Shown here: one piece after another, positions 24,245 through 33,245 of the stretch
Layout of the letters: each line of letters begins with the position of its first letter
How positions within the stretch are numbered: the stretch's first letter is position 1
Assembly: GCF_023277745.1 (NCBI RefSeq)
Contig: NZ_CP086322.1
Location: 930,001-994,000, forward strand
Reading direction: 5' to 3'
DNA length: 64,000 nt
From: Streptomyces halobius
GTDB lineage: Bacteria; Actinomycetota; Actinomycetes; Streptomycetales; Streptomycetaceae
Made by a program: the position numbers and the translations under genes
Notes under the pieces: generated by a model
What the model was told of the DNA's origin: nothing
Database searches by the model: none
What the model saw: only the letters and a program-made list of their open reading frames with translations

Positions 24245-24307
24245 GAACCCCACCTGCCCGCACCTCCTTGTGTACCCGCACCGGCAAACGGTGATTGGAG
24301 GCATGAC

Positions 24308-24943
24308 ATGCACGTCCTGCTGCCTAACGACCCGGTCTGGGCCGTCAAGTTCTTCCAAATGGAGGAACCCCTCCTCCACTCGCTCAGCTACTTCTATATC
24401 CACGACCTCCCCCCGGACGAGGCCAGTTGTGTCAGAACTGCGTATGCCAGCTGGGCCCGCATCAACGTCCAGTTGCCGTCAGTATTCAGGGACTGGGCAT
24501 CGTCCGCGGAGGTCGTCCCCGGCATAGCCGCCGACACCAGCTACAAGCTCCATGCCCCGCAGGGACGACGCCTCACCGAGATGTATGCCGTGGACGTCGA
24601 AGAGGGTGACCTCCAGGAGCTGGCGGCCTTCCACGCGCTGCTACGCCGAGCAGAGATGGGCGGCACCGGCACCCTCGCCCGATCGATCGAAGACATCGCG
24701 CAGGACAGCGGACACCGATCGATCACCGCAGACTTTGGGCGGGTGCTTGCTGTCCTGCAGTTGAAAGCCGATCCGACGCTGCTGAACCCTCTGTGCCATA
24801 CCGACGTCGGCGCGCCGCGCGAGGTGATCGCCCTAAATGATGTGCAGGAGGTGCGCTACCGCTCGCACTGCGACAGCATTATCCGAATACTGAGCAACGG
24901 CGATCCATGGCTATCCACTACTCACCGCCATCTCTATCCCTAG
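24308..24943 (+). CDS. Hypothetical protein, 211 aa
   Basis: The ATG has GGAGG seven bases upstream. A soluble, mostly helical protein (MHVLLPNDPVWAVKFFQMEE; EEGDLQELAAFHALLRRAEM). It follows the XRE gene in the same direction with a 63-base gap, so it may be its partner. Its TAG stop supplies the TA used as target by the IS630 element: the element begins with G, so the stop codon is kept. The family is not recognised. Confidence 0.6.
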   Translation: MHVLLPNDPVWAVKFFQMEEPLLHSLSYFYIHDLPPDEASCVRTAYASWARINVQLPSVFRDWASSAEVVPGIAADTSYKLHAPQGRRLTEMYAVDVEEGDLQELAAFHALLRRAEMGGTGTLARSIEDIAQDSGHRSITADFGRVLAVLQLKADPTLLNPLCHTDVGAPREVIALNDVQEVRYRSHCDSIIRILSNGDPWLSTTHRHLYP

Positions 24944-24971
24944 TGCTCTGACCGCGTAGGTTCGCGGGGTT
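24943..24971 (+). repeat. IS630 left terminal inverted repeat
   Basis: It begins GTGCTCTGACCGCGTAGG, directly after TA. It matches the right repeat with about three differences. Confidence 0.8.
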
Positions 24972-24979
24972 GTTGGGTT

Positions 24980-25813
24980 TCAGCGGGAGTGCTGCAGGAA
25001 GGCGATGAGAGCGGCTGTGAGTTCGGCGGGTGCGTCTTCTTGGACGAGATGGCCCGCGCCCGCGATTGGCTCAAGTCGCGCGCCTGGGATGCGGGCGGCG
25101 AGCTCGCGTCCTTTCGCTATGGGAATCCAGGTGTCGTCCTGGCCCCAGCACACCAGTGTCGGAATGTCGATCTCGCCGTACCGGTCCTGCACCTCGTCGG
25201 TGTAGAGCTGGTCGGCCTGGGCGATCTGCCGGTAAAAGGCTGCCTGGCCGAGGTCGTCGAGCCAGGGCTGGACGAGCCGGTCGAGGACGGCTGGGTGCAG
25301 GCCGGGGCTGCTTGCCGAACTTACGTACTCGCGCACCAGAGCATGGTGCAGTGCGGGCGGCAGCTGCTCGAAGACCTCGGAGTGCTCGCCGACGAGCCGG
25401 AAGAACGGCGACCCCCACGGCGCCAATGCGACCGGGTCGACCAGAGCGAGCGCGCGGTAGCGGGCCCCGTGCAGCAGATGTGCCCGCAAGGAGACGGCAC
25501 CGCCGAAGTCGTGGGCGACCACCAGGGGTTCCTCCAGGTCCCAGTGGCTCAGGAGCTCGGTGAAGACCCTGCCCTGGGCAACCAGGGAGACATCCTGGCC
25601 GGCGGACTTCTCCGACGTCCCGTAGCCGGGCATGTCCCACACGAACACCTGGTGGCGGCGGGCGAGTGAGCGAGCGACGGCGCGCCAGACATACGAGGAG
25701 AAGGGGGTGCCGTGAAGGAGGACGACCGGATCCTGACCAGGTTGTCCGAGACTGTCCCAGCGGACGTCGCCGGACGTGCTCCGGAATGTCTCGGTCAACT
25801 GCCATTCACTCAC
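24980..25813 (-). CDS. Alpha/beta hydrolase, haloalkane dehalogenase-like, 277 aa
   Basis: The GTG start has GAGAGGAAC upstream. Oxyanion motif HGTPFSSYVW (about 34-43), nucleophile elbow VVAHDFGGA with Asp in place of Ser (about 104), WGQDDTWIP acid region, and AGHLVQED with the catalytic His (about 257). The Asp nucleophile points to the dehalogenase/epoxide-hydrolase branch. It lies inside the IS630 inverted repeats, 10 bases from the left one, so it is a passenger. A role in lactone or butenolide signal breakdown is conceivable given the neighbours, but speculative. Confidence 0.85.
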   Translation of the reverse strand: MSEWQLTETFRSTSGDVRWDSLGQPGQDPVVLLHGTPFSSYVWRAVARSLARRHQVFVWDMPGYGTSEKSAGQDVSLVAQGRVFTELLSHWDLEEPLVVAHDFGGAVSLRAHLLHGARYRALALVDPVALAPWGSPFFRLVGEHSEVFEQLPPALHHALVREYVSSASSPGLHPAVLDRLVQPWLDDLGQAAFYRQIAQADQLYTDEVQDRYGEIDIPTLVCWGQDDTWIPIAKGRELAARIPGARLEPIAGAGHLVQEDAPAELTAALIAFLQHSR

Positions 25814-25935
25814 GGGTGCTGTTCCTCTCGGTGGTGCCTCCGGCCCAAGGCGGTAATCAAGCCGGGGGTGGTCCGGACAACTCCATCACAGGTCGGCAGC
25901 GCCGTGCCCGGACGGGGAATCCACCCGGTGCCAGA

Positions 25936-26826
25936 TCACGCGACGGCGGGCGTGAGCGGTCTGCCTCCCCAGCGGATGCCCTTCTCGCCGCGGATACGGG
26001 CGCGCTCGCGGCGTTGGGCGGCCAGCACATCGGGGTGGCGGGCGTTCGCGTTTCGCCAGCGCAGGTAGCGGTGCAGTTCGCGGGTCTGGACGGTGTGGTT
26101 GGGGTGGTGGGAGTTGGCCAGGGTGAATTGCCGCAGCGGTCCGAAGTGTGCCTCGATCGGGTTGGCCCAGGAGGCGTTGGTCGGAGTGAAGCACAGCTCG
26201 ACGCGATGCTTGTTCGCCCAGGTGCGGATCCTGGTGCCCTTGTGGGCGGAGAGGTTGTCCATGATCACGAAGATTTGGGCGCCATCCGGGCGGGCGGCGC
26301 GGATCGACCTCAGCGCGGCCAGCGACTGCGCGGCACCTTTGTGGCGGCGGTTGACTCCCCACAGTGTGTCGTCGCCGATCGAGTAGCAGCCGTGGAAGTA
26401 GGTCACGCCGTGGGTGCGGCGGTAGGTCGCCGGGAGGCGGTCGGGGCGACCGTGTTTCGCCCAGCAGGAGCCGGCGGTGGGACGGATGCCCAGCGGCCCG
26501 AACTCGTCGAACGCGAAGACGCGGTCCGCGAAGTGCTCCAGGACGTGCTCGATGCGCTCCAGCTTGGCGTCACGCTCGGGGTCGGTGGACTCCTTCCACG
26601 TCTTGGTTCGCTGGAAGGTGATGCCACGTCGGACCAGAAGGCAACGCAGGGCCTCACAACCGATCCGGATCACGCGACCGTGCACGGTGCGCAGGTAGGC
26701 GGCGAGTTTGCGGATCGACCAGCGGCTGAAGGGCTGGCCGAGCTTGGCCGGGCGAGTGGTGGCCGTCACCACGACGAAGTCCTCGTCGTCAGGACCGAGT
26801 AGGCGGGGACGGCCTCTCGCCCAGCG
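25936..26826 (-). pseudogene. IS630 transposase, C-terminal part (DDE domain)
   Basis: The frame from RWARGRPRLLGPDDEDF to the stop carries the IS630 DDE catalytic domain: FAFDEFGPLG for the first acid, FVIMDNLSAHKG for the second, ASWANPIEAHFG for the third. The frame upstream of 26826 is IS110 sequence and is not part of this gene. Joining codon CGC at 26826 to CCT ending at 28612 restores an unbroken 374-aa transposase reading LDP-RWARGRPR. Confidence 0.85.
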
Positions 26827-26849
26827 AGACATCTCACGATGCCAAGTTG

Positions 26850-28111
26850 TCAAGCTGCTACGGCCAGTTGGGGCGGGAACGCGATGTGCTCGTCGAACAG
26901 TTCGCCGGTCTGGATGCAGTGGTAGAGCTGGCCGATCATGCGGTTGAACAGGTGTCGCTGGGCGGCTGCGTGCCAGTCTCCTCGCTCGCGTCGGCGACGG
27001 TAGTGGGCGTCGGCTCCTGGTGAGGACCGCAGGGCGGAGAAGGCCCACAGATAGCCGGCGTGGTTGAGCCGGTCATTCTTGACCATGCGGCGCCCGACAT
27101 GATGTTTCTTCCCGGACGCGCGGGTGACGGGTGCGGATCCCGCGTATGCCTTCATGCCGCGGGCGTCGGCGAACCGCTGACGGTCGTCTCCGATCTCGGC
27201 GAGCACCCGGGCACCGAGCTGAACCCCGAGACCGGGGAAGCTCAAGATCACCTGAGCGTCCGGGTGTTGGAGAATGCCTCGACCGCCTCGGTGAGTTCGT
27301 CAGCCGCGAGGCAGGCGGCTTCCAACTGTCGCAGGAGGGCGAGGGCCTGCTTGCCGAGCGCATCCTCGACCAACCGTGGCTGGCTTGCGTAGTCGCCCCG
27401 GAAGATCTCGCGGAGCCGCTCGGCCTCAGCTTCGATGCCGCGGCTGCGACCGGCCCGTTTGAGGGCGGAGCGGAGCTGTGCCCGGGTGAGCCGCGCGGCC
27501 TGTGCCGGCGTCGGCGCCACCTTGAGTAGTTCGCGGGCTTCGGGGCGGCACAGGCCGTTCTGCCACCCGGCGAAGGCATCCAGGGCAGCGGGGTAGTACT
27601 CGCGCAGCAGGGAGCGGAGCTGGTTGGCGCTCTGCTGCCGGTTCCAGGTGGCGTCCTGCTGAGCACGGGCCAGGACTGCGATAGCGCGGGCCAGATCGGT
27701 GTCGTCCGGCAGTGGGCGGTGCATGGGCATGTCGGTGCGCAGGATGTTCGCCAGTACCAGGGCGTCGCCTGGATCTGACTTCTTGCGCGAGACGCCGTGC
27801 CGATCGCGGTATCGGGCGGCGGCCATCGGATTGACCGCGAAGACCTTCCGCTTGCCCTGCCTCAAGGCGGCAACCAGGAGCCCGCGGCTGGTCTCGATCG
27901 CGATCGGGATGGGGTCTTCTTCGGTGTCGCCGTACTCGGCCAACAGGTCCAGCAGCAGCCGGTAGCCGACCGCGTCGTCGCTGATGCGGCGCTTGGCCAG
28001 CAGTTGCCCGGTGTCGTCGACGAGGGCGACGTCGTGATGCTTTTCGGCCCAGTCGATCCCGCAATAGATCAAATTGTCCCTCCCCTTGGCGCTGGTATTT
28101 GCGCTGGTCAC
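26850..28111 (-). pseudogene. IS110 transposase (DEDD recombinase), one frameshift
   Basis: The N-terminal part (to 27248) has the RuvC-like DEDD site: YCGIDWAEKHHD, IAIETSRG and KSDPGDALVLANIL. The C-terminal part (26850-27251) has the Tnp domain with FPGLGVQLGARVLAEIGDD and the serine in PVTRASGKK. The frames split at about 27265-27275: the natural AFSQHPDAQVILSFPG reading needs one extra C. GTG at 28111 is an open start, but TTG at 28072 with AAGGGGAGG is more likely. As read it is inactive, unless the shift is a sequencing error or recoding. Confidence 0.82.
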
Positions 28112-28613
28112 GAGCGCATGCGGGCCACGCGGCTCCCTAATTCCAGAACTCTTCGGTCCGACATCTCACAAGCCGTTCGTGGCACCAGCGCACGCCACGG
28201 GCCTCGGTCTTGCCCGGAGCTCGACGGCTCGGGACTGGCAAGAGGTCACCGTGAGGCGGGCTCGTACCACCAACATCAACGAGTGTTCCCGCATGGGGGT
28301 GGTGGCGGCCGTGAAGACGCCGAACGTCACCGCTCTACCTAGAGGCATCACACGCCGGGGCTTGTATAGGTTGTCCGCCCGGCGTCCACGCGACCGCCAC
28401 CACCATGAGCACGGGGACCTGGGCCACTCTCCCGCGAGGGCTCGGAGCCAGGAAGACCTAAGGCGTCAGGTCTCAATGCTCACAAGTACGGTTCGTGCGC
28501 CGCTCTCAGTGGAGGCTTCGTCAGCCGGGGTCCAGAAAGGCGTCACAGTCCCGCACTCGAACAGTCCGGCAGTGCTCCAAGAAGCCTCGCCGGTGCCGTT
28601 ACCAAGGAATTAG
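28112..28613 (-). ncRNA. Candidate IS110 bridge RNA region with readable guides
   Basis: Non-coding left end. Donor loop candidates: + strand 28160-28169 GACATCTCAC repeats the right-end bases 26828-26837 exactly; 28137-28144 CTAATTCC is the complement of the left-end junction GGAATTAG (28606-28613). Target loop candidates: 28528-28540 matches the IS630 target 28613-28625 at 12 of 13; 28505-28512 matches the other target half CTCGCTGG at 6 of 8. Order on the minus strand is target loop, donor loop, transposase, as in IS621. The gap between loops (about 335 bases) is longer than in IS621, so the exact RNA ends are unknown. Confidence 0.65.
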
Positions 28614-28845
28614 GGTCCAGACAGGCCAGACCGACCGCGTTGAAGCGATGGATCACGTCGCGCACCGTGCCCCCGTCGGCCTGCACGAGCTGGGCGATGA
28701 CCGGCACCCGGTTCCCGCCGGCCGAAGCCAACAGCATCATCGCTCGTCGGTAGCGCACCGAGTTGGTGGTGCCACGACGCCCGATCTGCTGTAACCGCTG
28801 CCCTTCCTGATCAGTCAGTCGTCGTACTTTGACCGGCTCCGCCAC
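28612..28845 (-). pseudogene. IS630 transposase, N-terminal part (HTH)
   Basis: GTG start with GGAGG just upstream; VKVRRLTDQEGQRLQQIGRR, then YRRAMMLLASAGGNRVPVIA and a HTH ending RFNAVGLACLDP. It is cut at the CCT codon by IS110 and continues in frame at 26826. Confidence 0.82.
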
Positions 28846-28912
28846 CACGCCTCCACACGCTGGATGGGATGTCCGTCCCCCATCCAATCGCCCCTGGCCT
28901 CACGCAAGCCAG

Positions 28913-28941
28913 AACCCGGTGAACCTATGCGGTCAGAGCAC
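28913..28941 (-). repeat. IS630 right terminal inverted repeat
   Basis: On the minus strand it begins GTGCTCTGACCGCATAGG, followed outward by TA. It mirrors the left repeat. Downstream, 28944-29365 holds no gene I can support; its minus-strand frames have no recognisable domain. Confidence 0.8.
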
Positions 28942-29365
28942 TAGACAACAGCACGGGTCTCGCTTGGGTGAAAGGAAGTGGAGAACTGAAGACGCTGACG
29001 TACCCGCAGCGGCCTTTCGCCTGTCCGACTCGATCCAGTGCTGGTGAAGCGCGGCATAGACGCGGTGCACGGTTCGGGTGGGTGACGTCCAGGCCGAGTC
29101 TGTGCAGACATCGACCAGCCGGCGCTGAGTGACGGTGAGGGAGTGTCTGGCGTCGTAGCGGGGGGCGAGGTAGTGCCTCATGCCGCGATCGGCCTCGCGT
29201 CGTTGGCACTCTTCGCGGGCCGATGGCCGACGAGCAGCCCCGAGTTTGTGAAAGCTTCGCCTTGGAGTTTGCATTCCGACAGCTCAGAGTGGGAACTTAC
29301 CGCACCTGACGTCTACTCAATCGTGGTGATACTCATGCTGAATTGAACGATCATATGAACTACCG

Positions 29366-31183
29366 TTGCGGAGCGTGACGCTTCAACTTCTCTATGCCGA
29401 GTCTCCTTCAGTAGCCGCAGATCTTACGCGAACCCTTTACGGAGATGAATTCGAACTAATTCACGAATCATGGCGCAAACTCTTCAGCACCAGCGCCTTC
29501 CGCTTCCAGGAAGGCCTTGCCCCGGAAGAACGAGCAGCACTGTCTTACCAGCGCTTGAAACTGGTCAATGAGTCTCTCGACAGTCCGGAGCAGCTGGTGC
29601 TCGATGTGGAGCGGCTCGCCGCTCTGCACGAGTGGGCCGGTCCGGTGGACGCGGGGCTGGCTACGGTCGCCAGCATCCACTACAACCTGTTTCTCGGGAG
29701 CCTCCTCGATCACGACGGCGACCGGCGTGACCTGCGGGCGTTCACGAACTTGGAGCGCATTGGAACCTTCCTGTGCACCGAGGCCGGCCATGGCAACTCC
29801 GTTTCCCAGTTGGAGACTACTGCCACCTATGACCCGGTGAGTCGTACCTTCGATCTGCACACGCCCACGCATGCGGCGCGGAAGTTCATGCCGAACACCA
29901 GCTCCACGGGCGGCGCCAAGTCGGCCGTCGTCGCAGCTCGTTTGATCACTGAAGACGGCACGGATCGCGGGGTGTTCCTCTTCCTCGCCCCCCTTAGCAA
30001 CGCGGACGGGGATCCTCTGCCCGGCGTGCTCATACGAAGCTTGCCGCAGACTGCGACGGCGCCCATCGACCACTGCTCGACGGCATTCGAGCACGTCCGG
30101 CTGCCCTACGAGGCACTGCTGCAGGCCGACCACGGGCGTCTCACCCCCGGCGGTGCGTTCACCAGCCCCATCGGCAGTCCCCGCAAGCGATTCCTCAGCA
30201 GCATTGGCCGGGTTACCACTGGCAAACTCTGCATGAGCGCCTACAGTCTGGGGGTCGCGCGCCACGCAGTCACCGTCGCCGTGCGTCACGCTCACAACCG
30301 TCACACTCTCGGCGTCACGGCGCGGGGAACCGTCCCACTGGTCGCTCACCGCAGTCACCACACGCCTCTCCTCAACGCCCTGGCCACCACCTACGCGGCA
30401 AGCCTCCTGCACCGCACCGTGGTACGGCAGTGGGCACACACCACGGAAGCCGGCCGTGAGGACGCCGAACACCTCGTCGCCGTCGCAAAGGGGTGGCTCA
30501 CCTGGCGCGCCCGAGAGGTCATGACCGAGTGCCGCGAGCGCTGCGGCGCCCAAGGACTGCTCCTTGCCAACGGCATCGCCGGCCAGCTCGCCGCGAACGA
30601 AGGCACGATCACAGCAGAGGGCGACAACCTGGTCATCTGGGTCAAGGCCGCCGGGGAACTGCTCCTGGGCCACTTCACGCCGATCCAGCCCAGCGACATC
30701 GCCGCCGCGGACCGCGACCTCACCGATGCCGCCTTCCTCCAGAGCCTCCTCACGGATACCGAACGGATCTGGCACCACCGCGCCCGCACCCGCCTGCATA
30801 CAGCCAAGGCCGGAAATCCGCTCAACCGTTGGAATCAGAGCGTCACGCCCGCGCTCGAACTCGTCGACGCCTACGCTCACCGTCTGGCCGCCGACGCCCT
30901 GCTGCGCGCGGCCGAGCAGGCGGGCGGTCCTGAGGCCCGGGATCTCCTGTATGGCCTGCACCGGCTGTTCTCCCTGCGCCGAGTCGCCAGCCAGAGCGGG
31001 GACCTTCTTGCGGAGGGGCGTGTAACTGCCGACCAGGTCAGGCAGCTTCCCGAGGCGATCGAGGAAGTCATCGCTGACCTCGCGCCGCACGCACTGACCC
31101 TCGCAGCCGGTTTCGGCGTCTCCGAAGACGTCCTTCTCGACCACCCCATCACCACTGAAGGCACTGGCCAATTGGTGACATAG
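29366..31183 (+). CDS. Acyl-CoA oxidase, Aco-like (avenolide-type signal synthesis), about 605 aa
   Basis: Acyl-CoA oxidase architecture: N-terminal helical part, FAD/acyl region (CTEAGHGNSVSQLETTATYD at about 130-150, then FDLHTPTHAARKFMPN), middle beta domain, and a C-terminal helical domain with TAEGDNLVIWVKAA carrying the catalytic Glu region. The open frame begins at a TTG with no clear ribosome site, so the start is uncertain. Aco of S. avermitilis makes the butenolide avenolide, and its gene lies near avaR receptor genes; here a receptor lies 6 kb upstream and the IS630 element intervenes. A cytochrome P450 partner is not in the window. Confidence 0.8.
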   Translation: MRSVTLQLLYAESPSVAADLTRTLYGDEFELIHESWRKLFSTSAFRFQEGLAPEERAALSYQRLKLVNESLDSPEQLVLDVERLAALHEWAGPVDAGLATVASIHYNLFLGSLLDHDGDRRDLRAFTNLERIGTFLCTEAGHGNSVSQLETTATYDPVSRTFDLHTPTHAARKFMPNTSSTGGAKSAVVAARLITEDGTDRGVFLFLAPLSNADGDPLPGVLIRSLPQTATAPIDHCSTAFEHVRLPYEALLQADHGRLTPGGAFTSPIGSPRKRFLSSIGRVTTGKLCMSAYSLGVARHAVTVAVRHAHNRHTLGVTARGTVPLVAHRSHHTPLLNALATTYAASLLHRTVVRQWAHTTEAGREDAEHLVAVAKGWLTWRAREVMTECRERCGAQGLLLANGIAGQLAANEGTITAEGDNLVIWVKAAGELLLGHFTPIQPSDIAAADRDLTDAAFLQSLLTDTERIWHHRARTRLHTAKAGNPLNRWNQSVTPALELVDAYAHRLAADALLRAAEQAGGPEARDLLYGLHRLFSLRRVASQSGDLLAEGRVTADQVRQLPEAIEEVIADLAPHALTLAAGFGVSEDVLLDHPITTEGTGQLVT

Positions 31184-31249
31184 AGGCTGAGGCAACCGTC
31201 GGACGTGACAGTGAATGATCAGGCAGCTGACAGAGCCAAGGAGGACGTC

Positions 31250-31531
31250 GTGGCGTCTGGTTTCGTTACGACTGTTTTGTCTCGACGGATCCAGTCGGCG
31301 TACCTGGTAGGCGACGATGCCGAGGCTGCTAATTGGCCGGTGTGGCAGCTGGCGGACGGATCCTTCGGTGGGCCGTTGCACCCGTTGTGTGCATCGGCCT
31401 ACCGTCGCCATCCGATCCTGCTCTCGGCATGTGGCGAGATTCGGTCACGAAGTAGCCGAAGAGCCACGGTTCCAGAGTGGCTTGACCTGATGCGGCCCTC
31501 GGCATCCGCGTCGGCCAGGACGGCCGCGTAG
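31250..31531 (+). CDS. Possible short protein truncated by the IS5 fragment
   Basis: GTG with AAGGAGG five bases upstream reads VASGFVTTVLSRRIQSAYLV and continues to PLCASAYRRHPILLSA. From about 31480 the frame runs into the IS5 fragment on the other strand. The good ribosome site suggests a real gene whose 3' end was lost. The function is unknown. Confidence 0.3.
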   Translation: MASGFVTTVLSRRIQSAYLVGDDAEAANWPVWQLADGSFGGPLHPLCASAYRRHPILLSACGEIRSRSSRRATVPEWLDLMRPSASASARTAA

Positions 31532-31767
31532 ATCTTGTCCCACGTGCCGTCCGCCGACCAGCGTCTGTGCCGCTCGTACACGGTCTTCCACTTGCCGAAC
31601 CGCGCAGGCAGATCCCGCCACGGCACCCCCGTCCGGTTCCGGTGCAGAATCCCGTCGATGATCCTGCGGTGACTGGCCCAACGCCCCCCACACTGCTCGG
31701 ACTTGGACAGATGCGGCTTCAGCCGGGTCCATTCCTCATTCGTGAGATCTCCCCGCCTCATGAACAT
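31489..31767 (-). pseudogene. IS5-family transposase, N-terminal fragment
   Basis: RRGDLTNEEWTRLKPHL, RIIDGILHRNRTGVPWRDLP and WKTVYERHRRWSADGTW are the N-terminal domain of IS5-type transposases. Homology stops after VLADADAEGRI and no DDE domain follows, so only about 90 residues remain. The IS701 element begins 52 bases beyond the start. Confidence 0.8.
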
Positions 31768-31818
31768 GCCAACGTGCCGGAGCCCGAGAAGTCACATGAT
31801 CCGCCGGACAGGACCTAG

Positions 31819-33245
31819 TAGGACTCCGTTAGGTCTGTCTCGATCTTGGTGTCATGTGTGTCCTGGTGGGCAGGCGTTGTTGGCAGGTGGTGCAGATGCC
31901 GGTCCAGCACCTCAAGACGTCCTGGAGGGCGTCGAGTACTTGGTAGAGGGTGAGACCGGCGTGGGCACTTTTGGGGCCAGGCGCTGTTCGGTGAGGAAGG
32001 CGTGGGCGGCGGTGACGAGGGTGACGTGGTGGTGCCAGCCGGGCCAGGAACGGCCTTCGAAGTGGTCCAGGCCCAGGCCGTGCTTGAGTTCGCGGTAGTC
32101 GTGCTCGATGCGCCAGCGGACCTTGGCCAGGCGGACCAGGTCAGCGATGGGTGTGTGCGCCGGTAGGCTGGACAGCCAGTAATTTGTGGGTTCCTCGCTG
32201 TCTTCGGGCCATTCGATCAGCAGCCAGCAGTCGGGCAGGATTCCGTCCCACCAGCCCTGTTCGGCTGAGGCGGCGGCTCGGATGGGGCGTTCGACTGCCT
32301 TGCCGGCCGGGCGTACACGCACGGCGGCGAAGCGGGAACGTAACTCCCCTCGCGAGCCTTGCCGCCACGTCACGGGGGTGAAGGCATCCGGCCCAAGGCC
32401 TGAGGCGAGAGCTGCCACGGACGGTGCGGGTTCCCGGTATCGGGGCTGGGGCCGGCAGCCGACGGTCCCGTTGCGGCGTGGGGTCACGGGTTTCGCGTCG
32501 AAGGGGTGGGCGGTCACATCAGCGCGGACGGCCAGCACGTAGGCGAGTTGGCGGTCGGACAGAGCCGCCCGCAGGTGCGCGTTGGTGCCGTAGGCGGCGT
32601 CGGCCACCACGACTGGTGGTGTCATGCCCCAGGTGGCGAGCGTGTCGAGCATGTCCAGAGCCAGGCGCCATTTCTCGCGGTGTGTGACCTCGGGCGGGAT
32701 GCGGGTCCTGGCCCGCCGATCGGTGTCCCAAGCCCACTCCTTGGGCAGGAACAGGCGCCATTGCAGCGGGCAGGAGGCGGTGTCGGTTGCGGCATGGACG
32801 CTGACCGCGACCTGGCAGTTCGCCCGTTTCCCCAACGCTCCGCAGTACTGCGGAGCCACCCCGACCGACATCCGGCCGTCCTTGGGCACCGACACGTCGT
32901 CGATCACCCAGGCGGTCGGGCCGATCAGTGGCAGCATCCGCTCGGCGATCCGCCGCTGCACCGGCACGGGATCCCACGTGGACTGGTTCACGAACTGCTG
33001 CAGGTTCTGCTCGTTGCCGTCCGGCAGCCGCAAAGCCATGGCCTGGACGGACTTGCGGCGACCCTCCAGCATCAGACCCCGCAGATAGCAGTCGCCCTTG
33101 GCCCGCTGGTCCTTGCGCGGTACTGAGGCGAACACATCCTCCACGAACAACGCCAACTTCGCCCGAACCCGGTTCACTTCAAGTGCATCCACACACCCAA
33201 CATGCTCCTGATCTAGCACAACAGGAAGACCTAACGGAGTCCTAC
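31819..33245. mobile_element. Complete IS701-family element
   Basis: Terminal inverted repeats share TAGGACTCCGTTAGGTCT at both ends, and the 4-bp target CTAG is duplicated at 31815-31818 and 33246-33249, matching the CTAG/TTAG target rule of this family. It contains one transposase gene. It looks recent and intact. Confidence 0.88.
31912..33219 (-). CDS. IS701-family transposase, 435 aa
   Basis: Full-length DDE transposase: WVIDDVSVPKDG (first Asp), VVVADAAYGTNAHLR (second), and WRIEHDYRELKHGLGLDHFEG (the YREL Glu motif typical of IS4-like enzymes). It starts at GTG close to the right end of the element. The frame is intact, so the element may be active. Confidence 0.9.
   Translation of the reverse strand: MLDQEHVGCVDALEVNRVRAKLALFVEDVFASVPRKDQRAKGDCYLRGLMLEGRRKSVQAMALRLPDGNEQNLQQFVNQSTWDPVPVQRRIAERMLPLIGPTAWVIDDVSVPKDGRMSVGVAPQYCGALGKRANCQVAVSVHAATDTASCPLQWRLFLPKEWAWDTDRRARTRIPPEVTHREKWRLALDMLDTLATWGMTPPVVVADAAYGTNAHLRAALSDRQLAYVLAVRADVTAHPFDAKPVTPRRNGTVGCRPQPRYREPAPSVAALASGLGPDAFTPVTWRQGSRGELRSRFAAVRVRPAGKAVERPIRAAASAEQGWWDGILPDCWLLIEWPEDSEEPTNYWLSSLPAHTPIADLVRLAKVRWRIEHDYRELKHGLGLDHFEGRSWPGWHHHVTLVTAAHAFLTEQRLAPKVPTPVSPSTKYSTPSRTS

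Larger units (their letters stand above)
26827..28613 (-). mobile_element. IS110-family insertion element inside the IS630 transposase gene
   Basis: Precise removal of about 1785 bases restores the IS630 reading frame. On the minus strand both junctions show the dinucleotide CT (28612-28613 and 26827-26828), the kind of core used by IS110. The transposase stop is 22 bases from the right end of the element, and about 500 non-coding bases precede the transposase start, as in the IS110 group with a left-end bridge RNA. There are no terminal inverted repeats, as expected. Confidence 0.85.
24943..28941. mobile_element. IS630-family element carrying a hydrolase gene and split by IS110
   Basis: The ends are inverted repeats beginning GTGCTCTGACCGC and flanked by TA on both sides (24941-24942 and 28942-28943), the TA target duplication of IS630. 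About 26 of the first 29 bases agree between the ends. Inside are an alpha/beta hydrolase gene, the two halves of an IS630 transposase and a complete IS110 element. Without IS110 the element would be about 2.2 kb, roughly double a normal IS630, because of the hydrolase. Confidence 0.82.

Noticed and set aside
26850..27048. N-terminal part of the long frame ending in the IS630 DDE domain
   Set aside because: This part is IS110 sequence read out of frame; the true N-terminus is at 28612-28845.
28933..29274. Minus-strand frame of 113 codons after the IS630 element
   Set aside because: Some coding-like text, but no start signal and no family; not enough to call a gene.
29468..31411. 647-codon frame antisense to the acyl-CoA oxidase
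   Set aside because: Low-complexity shadow composition; the plus frame has clear acyl-CoA oxidase motifs.
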